A program made the translations under genes and the position numbers. 10,285 nucleotides of DNA from a bacterium. GTDB taxonomy: Bacteria; Desulfobacterota; GWC2-55-46; S146-80; JALXFI01. The DNA lies in NCBI GenBank assembly GCA_027069035.1, contig JALXFI010000219.1, forward strand, positions 7,969-18,253. Reading direction: 5' to 3'. A model generated the notes under the pieces. The model made no database searches, was not told the origin of the DNA, and was given only the letters and a program-made list of their open reading frames with translations. Below are positions 1 through 6,891 of this stretch, piece after piece. Position 1 is the stretch's first letter. Each line of letters opens with the position of its first letter.

Positions 1-200
1 TTGAGTGGATGCGGTCGTATGTAGTTGGCGACATATTTTACGAGATTGAGATGGCGCGCAAGAGCGGCTCAAAAGGGGTTCTTGTTCTTACCGGCTACGG
101 CAGGGAGACCTTTGGAGAACTTAAAAATAAAACATTCGGACCTGATTTTATAGCCGAAGATCTGTTGGCAGCCGCAAAGTGGATAGTTGAAGATGTATGA
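1..200 (+). CDS. gmhB: HAD-family phosphatase, GmhB-like (C-terminal fragment)
   Basis: This is the 3' end of a gene cut by the left edge of the window. The reading frame is already open at base 3 (Glu-Trp before the Met at 9), so that Met is probably internal. The visible ~65 residues contain SYVVGD, which matches the last HAD motif, with its Asp expected to bind Mg2+. They continue with a KGVLVLTGYG strand/loop and end with PDFIAEDLLAAAKWI, a tail typical of D-glycero-D-manno-heptose 1,7-bisphosphate 7-phosphatases. That cytosolic enzyme makes heptose 1-phosphate for the ADP-heptose pathway. A heptosyltransferase gene lies downstream, which fits. One oddity is that the motif usually reads GDK with an Asp four residues after the first; here the Lys is Ile and the later Asp is Glu (GDIFYE). 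The N-terminal DxD catalytic motif is outside the window, so a different HAD-IIIA phosphatase cannot be excluded. Confidence 0.72.
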   Translation, partial: EWMRSYVVGDIFYEIEMARKSGSKGVLVLTGYGRETFGELKNKTFGPDFIAEDLLAAAKWIVEDV

Positions 201-350
201 CAACCACCGGGAAGTTGTAACCGGAGACACAAAAAAACTAAAAACTTTAACCACAAAAAACACTGAAATCAATAAATTTTAAAAAAACTTAAACTATAAA
301 AACACCCACTGAGGATCAGGGCACTGAAAAAGACCGAATTATTTTTTAGG

Positions 351-453
351 GGACACAGATTTACACGGAAAAAACAGATAACCGTTTTTTAAGAAAAAGT
401 AAATAGACTTTGGATTAGTTTGCAACCCTCAATATCTGTATTTATCCGCGTCC
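351..453. repeat. Imperfect inverted repeat, ACACAGATTTACACGGA-type
   Basis: The left arm at 351-380 starts GGACACAGATTTACACGG and ends ACAGATA. The right arm at 433-453 reads TATCTGTATTTATCCGCGTCC, whose reverse complement begins GGACGCGGATAAATACAGATA. The two arms agree over the ACRCGGA...ACAGATA part with one single-base indel and a few substitutions, separated by about 50 bases. This looks like two copies of one short repeat in opposite orientation. The right arm has been read through as protein (SVFIRVR) in the frame leading into the heptosyltransferase, which argues against a start codon upstream of 480. Confidence 0.6.
369..390. other. A/T-rich hairpin (7-bp stem, 8-nt loop)
   Basis: AAAAAAC at 369-375 pairs perfectly with GTTTTTT at 384-390 around the loop AGATAACC. 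It resembles a weak factor-independent terminator for the upstream HAD gene, but the stem has only one G-C pair, so function is doubtful. It overlaps the left arm of the inverted repeat and may be a by-product of it. Confidence 0.3.
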
Positions 454-491
454 GAATTGTTCTTATTGTAAAACATTGGATGTTTTTTGAT

Positions 492-1550
492 TTGAAGATA
501 CTTATTATAAAACTCTCGTCCATTGGTGATATTATACACACTCTTCCTGCCCTAAAGGCTTTAAAGACGGGATTGCCGGATGCCAAGATAGACTGGCTTG
601 CGGAGCCTCCTTCAAAGGGTCTTCTTGAGTGTCATCCCTATATCGACAGGGTCTTTATATTTAACAAGGAGGTTTTAAGGTCAAACCTTTTTAATATAAA
701 CATATTGAAAGAGTTGGCAGGGCTTATTGGCTCTCTTAGAAAGAGAAGATATGATATTGTAATCGACTTTCAGGGCCTTTTAAAGAGTGGGGTACTTGCG
801 TTCCTCACCGGAGGCAAAAGAAGGATAGGATTCGACAGGACAAGAGAGCTTAGTTATCTCTTCCTGAACGAGAAACTTCCGCCGTACAACCCTGATATGC
901 ATGCGGTTGAAAGATATATGAAGATACCTGAATATCTTAGGTGCAGTACGGATATAGACTTTTTAGTTCCTGTTGCGAATAAGGACAGGGATGGGGTGGA
1001 TAAGCTGCTTCATTCTAAGGGGATTTTAAAGAGCGACAGGATCGTCCTTATAAGTCCCCATGCCCGCTGGGAGACGAAACTCTGGGTTAAGGAAAGGTTT
1101 GTAAGGGTTTCGCAAGAGATTGTTAAAAGATATGGATGTAAGGTTATATTTGTCGGCGGAAAGGATGCATCTTTGTATATGAAGGATATTACCATTTCAG
1201 GTATAAAAGGCGTCTTTGATCTGACAGGTCAGACAAATCTAACGGAACTTGCCTGTTTGATGGATATTTCATCCCTTATCATAACGCCCGATTCTGCGCC
1301 TATGCACCTGTGCGCCGCTATGGGAACAAGGGTTATTGCACTCTTTGGTCCGACCTCTCCTCAGAGAACAGGTCCTTTTGGAAACGGGCATGTTGTCATT
1401 AGGGATAACACCCCTTGTTCACCATGTTTCCTTAAAAAATGTGATAAGAATAGGGAGTGTATGTTATCTATAAGTGTCGAAGATGTGGTTAAAGAAGCAG
1501 GCAAAGCGCTTTTGGAAAAGGACGGGTTTTATTCGGCATCGAAGAAGTAG
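492..1550 (+). CDS. waaC: Lipopolysaccharide heptosyltransferase I (GT9 family)
   Basis: This cytoplasmic GT-B enzyme is predicted to transfer L-glycero-D-manno-heptose from ADP-heptose to Kdo2-lipid A, the first inner-core heptose. With a TTG start at 492 the N terminus reads MKILIIKLSSIGDIIHTLPAL, the usual opening of the family. It places Asp13, the proposed catalytic base in WaaC, at the expected position. Further GT9 hallmarks are DFQGLLKSG, GKRRIGF, HARWETKLW, and PDSAPMHLCAAMG with its Asp at about residue 267. These are followed by ALFGPTSPQRTGPFG and a Cys-rich CSPC...C...C segment. The length of 352 residues is normal for the family. An ATG at 480 would add only four residues (MFFD), and a start at 420 would translate repeat sequence. 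Neither 480 nor 492 has a strong ribosome site. The GmhB-like neighbour supports a heptose role. It could be another GT9 heptosyltransferase, but the N-terminal half resembles type I. Confidence 0.88.
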   Translation: MKILIIKLSSIGDIIHTLPALKALKTGLPDAKIDWLAEPPSKGLLECHPYIDRVFIFNKEVLRSNLFNINILKELAGLIGSLRKRRYDIVIDFQGLLKSGVLAFLTGGKRRIGFDRTRELSYLFLNEKLPPYNPDMHAVERYMKIPEYLRCSTDIDFLVPVANKDRDGVDKLLHSKGILKSDRIVLISPHARWETKLWVKERFVRVSQEIVKRYGCKVIFVGGKDASLYMKDITISGIKGVFDLTGQTNLTELACLMDISSLIITPDSAPMHLCAAMGTRVIALFGPTSPQRTGPFGNGHVVIRDNTPCSPCFLKKCDKNRECMLSISVEDVVKEAGKALLEKDGFYSASKK

Positions 1551-1570
1551 TTTTTTTTGTAACCTATTAT

Positions 1571-1575
1571 GAGGA
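1571..1575 (+). promoter_or_regulatory. Ribosome binding site for TTG start at 1583
   Basis: GAGGA lies 7 bases upstream of the TTG at 1583. Nearby ATG codons at 1569, 1575 and 1578 are in another frame and stop after at most seven codons, so this site supports the TTG as the true PAP2 start. Confidence 0.6.
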
Positions 1576-1582
1576 TGATGTA

Positions 1583-2158
1583 TTGGAGATAATAAGCGTT
1601 TTTGATGAAAAACTCTTTTTTTTGATAAACCTGAAACTGACGCATCCCGTGCTTGACCGGTTTATGCCGTGGATAACGGATATAAAAAAATTTATAATTC
1701 CGGTAGGGATACTTGCGGTATTTTATGTCTTTTATGGCAATAAAGATAAGGGGAGGAAGGCGTTTTTTTTGTGCCTTCTTCTGATAGGACTTGTTATAAG
1801 CGATAAAGGTTCTCAGTTATTAAAAGATATTTTTCAAAGGGCAAGGCCGTGCAATGTCTATGAACAGATAAGACTCCTGGTAGGTTGCACCTCATCTTTT
1901 TCCATGCCGTCTTCTCATGCGGTAAATATAACGTTCATATCGGTTGCATTATCATATTTTTTTAAGAGGTCAGCCCCTTTATTTATCCTCTTGGCGCTGC
2001 TTGTTTCTTACTCAAGGGTATATGTCGGGGTTCACTACCCATTAGATGTCATTGTTGGAGCTGTGATCGGCTTATTTCTTGCCTTTGGTTTCATTTCTAT
2101 GATAAGGTCTTTTCCATTTTTTATGCCTGTAAATTCTTTTCGTTCAGGAAAAGGGTAA
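1583..2158 (+). CDS. PAP2-family membrane phosphatase (lipid A or polyprenyl phosphate)
   Basis: This is an integral membrane acid phosphatase of the PAP2/PgpB/LpxE superfamily, 191 residues. All three signature motifs are intact: KDIFQRARP (residues 81-89, K-x6-RP), PSSH (109-112), and SRVYVGVHYPLD (144-155, SR-x5-H-x3-D). The motif histidines 112 and 151 would be the acid/base and the nucleophile. Hydrophobic spans around residues 37-52, 60-75, 113-127, 131-146 and 156-175 suggest five to six membrane helices, with the active site on the periplasmic face as in relatives. Members dephosphorylate undecaprenyl pyrophosphate, phosphatidylglycerol phosphate or lipid A, and sequence alone does not settle the substrate. 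The position between a heptosyltransferase and an ArnT-like transferase makes a lipid A phosphatase (LpxE-like) or carrier recycling the likely roles. The start is TTG with GAGGA seven bases upstream. Confidence 0.88.
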   Translation: MEIISVFDEKLFFLINLKLTHPVLDRFMPWITDIKKFIIPVGILAVFYVFYGNKDKGRKAFFLCLLLIGLVISDKGSQLLKDIFQRARPCNVYEQIRLLVGCTSSFSMPSSHAVNITFISVALSYFFKRSAPLFILLALLVSYSRVYVGVHYPLDVIVGAVIGLFLAFGFISMIRSFPFFMPVNSFRSGKG

Positions 2159-2176
2159 AAAAGGAATTTTTTGTGT

Positions 2177-3718
2177 ATGCAGATATCTAAAATCAAAAGG
2201 GATGCTAACAGATATATGGGATTCCTGGGGCTCTTTATAGTCTCTTCATTTATTATACACTGGCTCTATATTTCCTACGGGCCGCTTGACCTCTCCCCGG
2301 ATGAGGCCCAGTACTGGGACTGGTCAAGGCGACTTGATATCAGTTACTACAGCAAAGGACCTGTAATCGCATATTTAATCGCATTTTTGAGGATATTTGG
2401 GGGGAATACCGAAATCGGGGTGCGGATCGGCGCTGTAATTATCTCGATGGTCTTGATGCTCGTATTGTATGATTTCTACAGAGACATCCTTAAAAGTGAA
2501 GGCCTTGCCTTTACAGCGGTATTTCTTGCCGGTATTACCCCGCTCTTTTCAGCAGGCTCGGTACTTATGACAACGGATCCCCCGTTTCTCCTTTTCTGGG
2601 CCGCATCCGTATATCTCATCTATAAGGCGATATTTTATAATAAAAACAGCGCATGGATATGGGCAGGTATCTCAATGGGACTTGGAATACTTAGTAAATA
2701 CACTATGGCGCTGTTATATCCTTCACTGCTTTTATACCTTGTTTTTTCAAGGGATGACAGATATTTGCTTAAAAGGAGCGGGCCGTATAAGGCGCTCTTT
2801 CTAAGCCTTTTATTTACCATCCCGATCCTTTTATGGAATTATGGGCATGATTGGGTGGGAATGAGGCATGTGATGGGTCAGGCGCATATCGATGATGGGT
2901 TCAGGATTGGATTTAAAGATTTTTTTGAATTTATCGGCTCACAGGCGGGTGTCCTGTCACCTTTCATTTTTCTGGGGATACTCTTTGGTATGGTAAGCGC
3001 CGTCAGGTATTGTCTAAAGGGTAAGAGAGAGTTTCTCTTTCTCTTTATGACATCCGCTCCTATTCTTCTCTTTTTTTTGTTAAAGAGTCTTCAGGGAAAG
3101 GTTGAGGCAAACTGGGCGGCGCAGGTGTATATTACCGCCTTTCCGCTTATGGTGGGAGTCTTTGCGGACAGATACTGCAAGAGTGGTATTTGGGAAAAGG
3201 GGAGAAAATTTAAATGGATTTTTTTATTAACGATATTTACCGCTCTTCTTATGACACTTGTCGCACATTATCCGGGTATGATAAGATATATGGGAATAAA
3301 TCTTCCGCCTAAAAAAGATCCAACCACAAGGCTTACCGGCTGGGATGAATTAGGTAAAGAGGCAGGAAGAATATATAACATTGCAGGAGACAGGACATTT
3401 ATCATAAGTGATCGGTACCAGATAACAAGCGAACTGGCCTTTTATATCCCCGGAAATCCGCAAGTTTATAATATAAATCTTGGCAGAAGGATGAACCAAT
3501 ATGACATCTGGGGTGGGATTGAAAGACATATTGGGTGGGATGCCTTATATGTCAGATGGGACAAAGGCGCCTCATCTGCGGCCGGATTCTTTAATAAAGG
3601 CTGCGACGAACCGTATTCAGTAAAGATAGTGCGTAACGGAATTGTTGTGCGGGAATTTTTTATATACAGGTGTTATGGGTTTAAAGGCGGGATGCCTGTT
3701 AAGGAGGAAGGATATTGA
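2177..3718 (+). CDS. ArnT/GT39-like polytopic membrane glycosyltransferase (GT-C)
   Basis: This large membrane glycosyltransferase of the PMT/ArnT type has 513 residues. It should use a polyprenyl-phosphate sugar as donor and act on the periplasmic face. Near the N terminus, after a first membrane helix (about 14-32), it has the periplasmic loop SPDEAQYWDWSRRLD. The Asp42-Glu43 pair in that loop is the conserved catalytic/metal site, followed by YYSKGPVIAYLIA. A second family feature is TTDPPFLLFW in the next helices, and KVEANW occurs near residue 312. About ten hydrophobic segments are visible up to residue ~365, then a soluble C-terminal domain of about 145 residues that is presumably periplasmic. 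The start is uncertain: ATG at 2177 is chosen, but TTG at 2171 is possible, with AAGGA at 2161-2165 lying between good spacings for both. The stop overlaps the start of the next gene, a likely supplier of its donor. The acceptor (lipid A, core or another glycan) is unknown. Confidence 0.87.
   Translation: MQISKIKRDANRYMGFLGLFIVSSFIIHWLYISYGPLDLSPDEAQYWDWSRRLDISYYSKGPVIAYLIAFLRIFGGNTEIGVRIGAVIISMVLMLVLYDFYRDILKSEGLAFTAVFLAGITPLFSAGSVLMTTDPPFLLFWAASVYLIYKAIFYNKNSAWIWAGISMGLGILSKYTMALLYPSLLLYLVFSRDDRYLLKRSGPYKALFLSLLFTIPILLWNYGHDWVGMRHVMGQAHIDDGFRIGFKDFFEFIGSQAGVLSPFIFLGILFGMVSAVRYCLKGKREFLFLFMTSAPILLFFLLKSLQGKVEANWAAQVYITAFPLMVGVFADRYCKSGIWEKGRKFKWIFLLTIFTALLMTLVAHYPGMIRYMGINLPPKKDPTTRLTGWDELGKEAGRIYNIAGDRTFIISDRYQITSELAFYIPGNPQVYNINLGRRMNQYDIWGGIERHIGWDALYVRWDKGASSAAGFFNKGCDEPYSVKIVRNGIVVREFFIYRCYGFKGGMPVKEEGY
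3701..3707 (+). promoter_or_regulatory. Strong ribosome binding site for TTG start at 3715
   Basis: AAGGAGG ends 7 bases before the TTG at 3715, inside the end of the upstream gene. The TTG overlaps the upstream TGA (TTGA), so the two proteins are probably made in a coupled way. This site identifies the TTG as the start. Confidence 0.75.
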
Positions 3719-4686
3719 GTTCAGACAGGAAAGGTTTTCCCTTTATATCCATCGTTATACCTCTTTATAATGAAGAGAAGAACGTGATGCCGCTTTATGC
3801 ATCTCTTAAGGATGTGATCAATAGAGATAAGAGGGAGTATGAGATTATCTTTGTAGATGACGGAAGCGACGATGCAACGCTTAAATACCTTGAGGATTTA
3901 CAGAAAAAGGATAAAAGCGTGGTGGTTCTGAGCCTTAGGAAGAATTTTGGACAGACCGCCGCCCTTGTGGCCGGTTTTGACTATGCCGCAGGAGATATTA
4001 TTGTTACAATGGACGGAGATCTGCAAAACGACCCTGAGGATATACCCGGGTTGATAGATAAGATGAAAGACTATGATGTTGTAAGCGGGTGGAGAAGAGA
4101 TAGAAAAGACCCTTTCCTTACAAGAAGGCTGCCTTCAATCATTGCAAATTGGCTGATATCAAAGGTTACCGGTCTAAGACTCCATGACTATGGATGCACG
4201 CTCAAGGCCTACAGGAAGGATATCATCCAAAATATAAGGCTTTACGGTGAGATGCACAGGTTTATACCTGCCGTGGCCAAATGGTCGGGCGCAAAGGTTG
4301 GAGAGATCGATACAAGGCACCACCCCAGAAGATTCGGAAGCTCAAAGTACGGAATCTCAAGGACTGTAAGGGTTGTTTTAGACCTTATAACAGTCCGGTT
4401 TTTTCAGAGCTTTTCCACAAGACCGCTTCATGCCTTCGGTCTCATGGGGTTAATTCTGGGTGGGGCGGGACTTATGCTTTCCGCATATCTTACCGCAGAA
4501 AAGCTTTTTTTAGGATACGATATCGGCGGACGGCCACTGCTTCTTCTTGGCGTGCTCCTTATAATACTTGGCGTCCAGTTTATTGCCATGGGTCTTTTAG
4601 GCGAGATACTTGTAAGGATATATCATGAGTCCCAGGACAAGCCCATTTACATTATAAGAAAGGTTTTCCGTCATAATGGCAGATGA
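3715..4686 (+). CDS. Polyprenyl-phosphate glycosyltransferase (GT2, GtrB/ArnC/DPM1-like)
   Basis: The 323-residue protein has a cytosolic GT-A domain followed by two membrane helices (about 238-262 and 275-300), the GtrB/ArnC layout. Motifs are ISIVIPLYNEEKN at 11-23, VDDGS at 47-51 for nucleotide binding, and MDGDLQNDP at 99-107 with the metal-binding Asp-x-Asp at 100/102. DYGCTLKAYR at 158-167 and FGSSKYG at 207-213 follow. Family members transfer a sugar from a nucleotide sugar to undecaprenyl phosphate. The immediately preceding gene encodes an ArnT-like enzyme that uses such a lipid-linked sugar, so the two probably form a donor-maker/donor-user pair. The sugar cannot be read from the sequence; glucose, mannose, galactosamine and aminoarabinose occur in relatives. 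The TTG start overlaps the upstream stop, and the 3' end overlaps the next gene by 11 bases. Confidence 0.9.
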   Translation: MSSDRKGFPFISIVIPLYNEEKNVMPLYASLKDVINRDKREYEIIFVDDGSDDATLKYLEDLQKKDKSVVVLSLRKNFGQTAALVAGFDYAAGDIIVTMDGDLQNDPEDIPGLIDKMKDYDVVSGWRRDRKDPFLTRRLPSIIANWLISKVTGLRLHDYGCTLKAYRKDIIQNIRLYGEMHRFIPAVAKWSGAKVGEIDTRHHPRRFGSSKYGISRTVRVVLDLITVRFFQSFSTRPLHAFGLMGLILGGAGLMLSAYLTAEKLFLGYDIGGRPLLLLGVLLIILGVQFIAMGLLGEILVRIYHESQDKPIYIIRKVFRHNGR

Positions 4687-5644
4687 AAAAAAGATTTACC
4701 ATGTAATATTAAAATTACTTATAAGCATTGGGCTTCTTACACTGCTCTTTTATAAAACGGATATTGTCCATTTAAAGCGGATTATTTTAAGCGCAAACCC
4801 TTTATTTATATTTTATGCGTTTATTTTATATCTCCTTACCCTTGCCATCTCTACCTATCGTTGGTCTACACTCCTTTTTTCGGATAAATTTAAACTCTCA
4901 TACTGGAGACTTCTGTCTTTGTATCTTATAGGTATGTTTTTTAATAATTTTATGCCTACAGCGCTTGGAGGAGATTTAGTAAGATGTTACTATCTTTTTA
5001 AGGATTCAGGAAGCGGCGGGGCGTCCGTTGCCTCTGTGTTCCTTGAAAGATACTCTGGAGTTGCGGCCATGACCACGCTTCTGTTTATAGCTTCAATCTT
5101 TGCTTACCCTATTATAAACGGCACGCCCATTATATGGATTGCGTTAATATTTATCATAGGTTTTCTCTTGAGCGGTTTCTTTATATGGAATAAAAGGCTT
5201 CATGACTTGTTGCTATCTGTTTTGGATATGCTTACATTAAAAGGATTGAAAAAAAAGGTGGAGTCCTTTACGAATGCGCTTATTGAATACAGAGGATATC
5301 CAAAGGTAATGGCAAAGATCTTTTTTCTCTCCTTGATTATGCAGATGATAAGTATATACGTATTCTTTGTCCTTTCCAGGGCATTGTCCCTTAATGTCCC
5401 TCTTTTTTACTTTTTTATATTCGTCCCTGTGGCCATGGCGGTATCGATGGTGCCGTTTTCTCTTGCGGGACTTGGCATAAGGGAGGGCGCCTTTGTATAC
5501 CTTTTTTCTATCATAGGCACACCCTCTGCGAGTGCTCTGAGCCTTTCAATCTTATGGTTTTCCATAGTTCTTCTTGTAGGCATGTGGGGTGGGGTGGAAT
5601 ATGTTAGGATGGGCAGGGTGGATTATGAAAAGCGCAATACATAG
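4676..5644 (+). CDS. Flippase-like membrane protein, lysylphosphatidylglycerol synthase TM family (UPF0104/AglD-like)
   Basis: This 322-residue polytopic membrane protein has about seven to eight hydrophobic spans. Family landmarks are NNFMPTALGGDLVRCYYL (90-107), ASVFLERYSG in the next helix region (about 119-128), and PFSLAGLGIREGAFVYLF (260-277) near the C terminus. The family is the membrane half of MprF without its aminoacyl-transferase domain. Members often sit beside GT2 and GT-C genes in glycan loci and have been proposed to move lipid-linked sugars or phospholipids between leaflets, but a precise role is generally unproven. Here it follows the polyprenyl-phosphate transferase with an 11-base overlap, which suggests it could help deliver that lipid-sugar to the periplasmic GT-C enzyme (inference). 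The ATG at 4676 has only a weak upstream AAGG, consistent with translational coupling. Confidence 0.85.
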   Translation: MADEKKIYHVILKLLISIGLLTLLFYKTDIVHLKRIILSANPLFIFYAFILYLLTLAISTYRWSTLLFSDKFKLSYWRLLSLYLIGMFFNNFMPTALGGDLVRCYYLFKDSGSGGASVASVFLERYSGVAAMTTLLFIASIFAYPIINGTPIIWIALIFIIGFLLSGFFIWNKRLHDLLLSVLDMLTLKGLKKKVESFTNALIEYRGYPKVMAKIFFLSLIMQMISIYVFFVLSRALSLNVPLFYFFIFVPVAMAVSMVPFSLAGLGIREGAFVYLFSIIGTPSASALSLSILWFSIVLLVGMWGGVEYVRMGRVDYEKRNT

Positions 5645-6851
5645 AAATGGAGGCATACCTGGTTCAGATGATTTTCCAAAGGGTAGAGATAAGAACACAT
5701 TTATAAGACCGCTAAGAATCATTCATACAGAGTGGTCTCAAGGGTGGGGCGGACAGGAGATAAGGGTGCTGCTTGAGGCAAGGCTGCTTTTGGAAAGAGG
5801 ACATGAGGTGATTGTTGCCTGTCAGCCGGCTTCGCCTCTTGCTTTAAGGGCAAAGGCTTGCGGAGTTGAGGTGGTAGAGGCAGGAATCAAAGGTGCCTTT
5901 GATCTTGCAGCTATTTGGAGGCTTTACAGGGTTTTTAAAGAAAAGGGGATAGAAATCGTTAATACCCATAGTTCGGCGGACAGTTGGGCAGGCATGTTTG
6001 CATCAAAGATGGCAGGGGTGCCTGTGCTTGTCAGGACACGCCATCTTTCCGTGCCTGTCTCCGGGAGTTTTTTAAACTTTATATACGATGTGCCTGATGC
6101 TATAATAACCACGGCCAAAAGGATAAAGGAGATGCTTGTCTCAAACAGGCGGATTCCGGATGAAAGGGTCTTTTCTATTCCGACAGGCGTTGAGCTTCAA
6201 AAATTTTCTTTGGATAAGCATTTTAGCGACGAGGAGAGGCTTAAAAGAGAGCTTGGTATAAACATGGAATCTCCTGTTACATCGATGATAGCGGTCTTAA
6301 GGAGTTGGAAAGGGCATTCTTACTTTCTTGACGCGGCGGTTAAGATACTGAAAGTTCGGCCTGATGCAAAGTTCCTGATCGTTGGAGAGGGGCCTCAGCG
6401 TTTTAATATAGCAGCTAAAATTAAGGATTTGGGTATCGGCTCTTCGGTTATTATGACCGGTCACAGGGATGATGTATGTGATATCCTGAGGATTACCGAT
6501 GTGTTTGTCCTGCCTTCATTTGCATATGAAGGCGTGCCTCAGTCGCTTCTGCAGGCTATGGCCATGGAGACGCCTGTTGTAGCGTCCGATGCAGGAGGGA
6601 TAGGTGAGGCGGTAAGAAATATGTCAACAGGTCTGCTTACCCCTCCAAAGGATGTGGATGCTCTGGCAAAAGCCGTTATTTTTGTTTTAAACACCCCTGA
6701 GAAGGTGCACCGGATGGTTATTAATGCGAGAAAATGTGTTGAAAAAAAGTATTCAACGGATGTAATGATGGATAGGATTATCGGTGTTTATACCGATTTA
6801 TTAAGAAAAAAAGGGCGGATCGGGTTGTCTGACAGGGCGGTTATTAATTGA
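5625..6851 (+). CDS. Glycosyltransferase family 4 (GT-B), LPS core type
   Basis: This is a 408-residue retaining GT-B glycosyltransferase, probably cytosolic and peripheral to the membrane. The N-terminal domain opens with LRIIHTEWSQGWGGQEIRVL at about residues 30-49, with the glycine loop expected near the acceptor/donor cleft. The C-terminal domain has VLRSWKGH (224-231), FLIVGEGPQ (250-258), and FAYEGVPQSLLQAM (299-312) followed by ETPVVASDAGGIGEAV. The GT4 signature E-x7-E reads Glu302...Gln310, so the second acidic residue is replaced. The ATG at 5625 is chosen; it leaves a polar lead of about 28 residues before the domain, and no later in-frame start codon sits closer to the domain. A GTG at 5589 would give a longer overlap with the upstream gene. 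The gene overlaps its neighbour by 20 bases. Donor and acceptor are unknown; core or O-chain extension is the likely role. Confidence 0.87.
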   Translation: MKSAIHRNGGIPGSDDFPKGRDKNTFIRPLRIIHTEWSQGWGGQEIRVLLEARLLLERGHEVIVACQPASPLALRAKACGVEVVEAGIKGAFDLAAIWRLYRVFKEKGIEIVNTHSSADSWAGMFASKMAGVPVLVRTRHLSVPVSGSFLNFIYDVPDAIITTAKRIKEMLVSNRRIPDERVFSIPTGVELQKFSLDKHFSDEERLKRELGINMESPVTSMIAVLRSWKGHSYFLDAAVKILKVRPDAKFLIVGEGPQRFNIAAKIKDLGIGSSVIMTGHRDDVCDILRITDVFVLPSFAYEGVPQSLLQAMAMETPVVASDAGGIGEAVRNMSTGLLTPPKDVDALAKAVIFVLNTPEKVHRMVINARKCVEKKYSTDVMMDRIIGVYTDLLRKKGRIGLSDRAVIN

Positions 6852-6872
6852 TTTTTTATAAATTTTTTATAA
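6851..6872. repeat. Perfect 11-bp tandem duplication (ATTTTTTATAA x2)
   Basis: Two exact adjacent copies of ATTTTTTATAA begin at the last base of the GT4 stop codon and fill most of the gap before the Trm112-like gene. There is no hairpin of terminator quality. The tract could act as an AT-rich spacer, help an internal promoter, or simply be a slippage product. Confidence 0.6.
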
Positions 6873-6876
6873 AGAA

Positions 6877-6884
6877 GAGGAGGT
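6877..6884 (+). promoter_or_regulatory. Strong ribosome binding site deciding ATG start at 6892
   Basis: GAGGAGGT lies 7 bases before the ATG at 6892. The in-frame TTG at 6886 is only one base from the site, too close for initiation, so the ATG is the start. It is one of the best Shine-Dalgarno matches in the window, and suggests the small protein is made at a good level. Confidence 0.75.
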
Positions 6885-6891
6885 ATTGAGC

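Larger units (their letters stand above)
201..491. other. Non-coding AT-rich intergenic region with decayed repeats
   Basis: This gap of about 290 bases separates the GmhB-like gene from the heptosyltransferase gene and holds no convincing gene. It is strongly A-rich and contains degenerate elements: ACCGGAGACACAAA near 217, AACCACAAAAAACACTGAAA near 250, and CACTGA three times (261, 307, 322). It also carries an inverted pair of ACACAGATTTACACGGA-type segments, listed separately. Such elements are familiar as non-coding repeats between genes in many environmental bacteria (general knowledge, not searched here). No promoter with two good hexamers was found, although transcription of the downstream run could start here. 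Confidence 0.7.

Noticed and set aside
69..272. 67-codon minus-strand open frame across the end of the HAD gene and the repeat region
   Set aside because: It is antisense to the conserved phosphatase tail, and its N-terminal half is translated from A-rich repeat sequence.
420..491. Extended N terminus of the heptosyltransferase starting at 420
   Set aside because: The extra residues are translated from the intergenic repeat. The family start pattern begins at 492 (or at 480 with four extra residues), and there is no ribosome site before 420.
1569..1592. Seven-codon mini-frame (ATG at 1569) overlapping the PAP2 start as a leader peptide
   Set aside because: It has no ribosome site of its own, and such short frames arise by chance. 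No attenuation-type stems were seen around it.
4281..4628. 115-codon + strand open frame inside the polyprenyl-phosphate transferase gene
   Set aside because: It lies in another frame entirely within a well-supported GT2 gene. The protein is Arg/Lys-rich with no recognisable domain, so it is a shadow frame.
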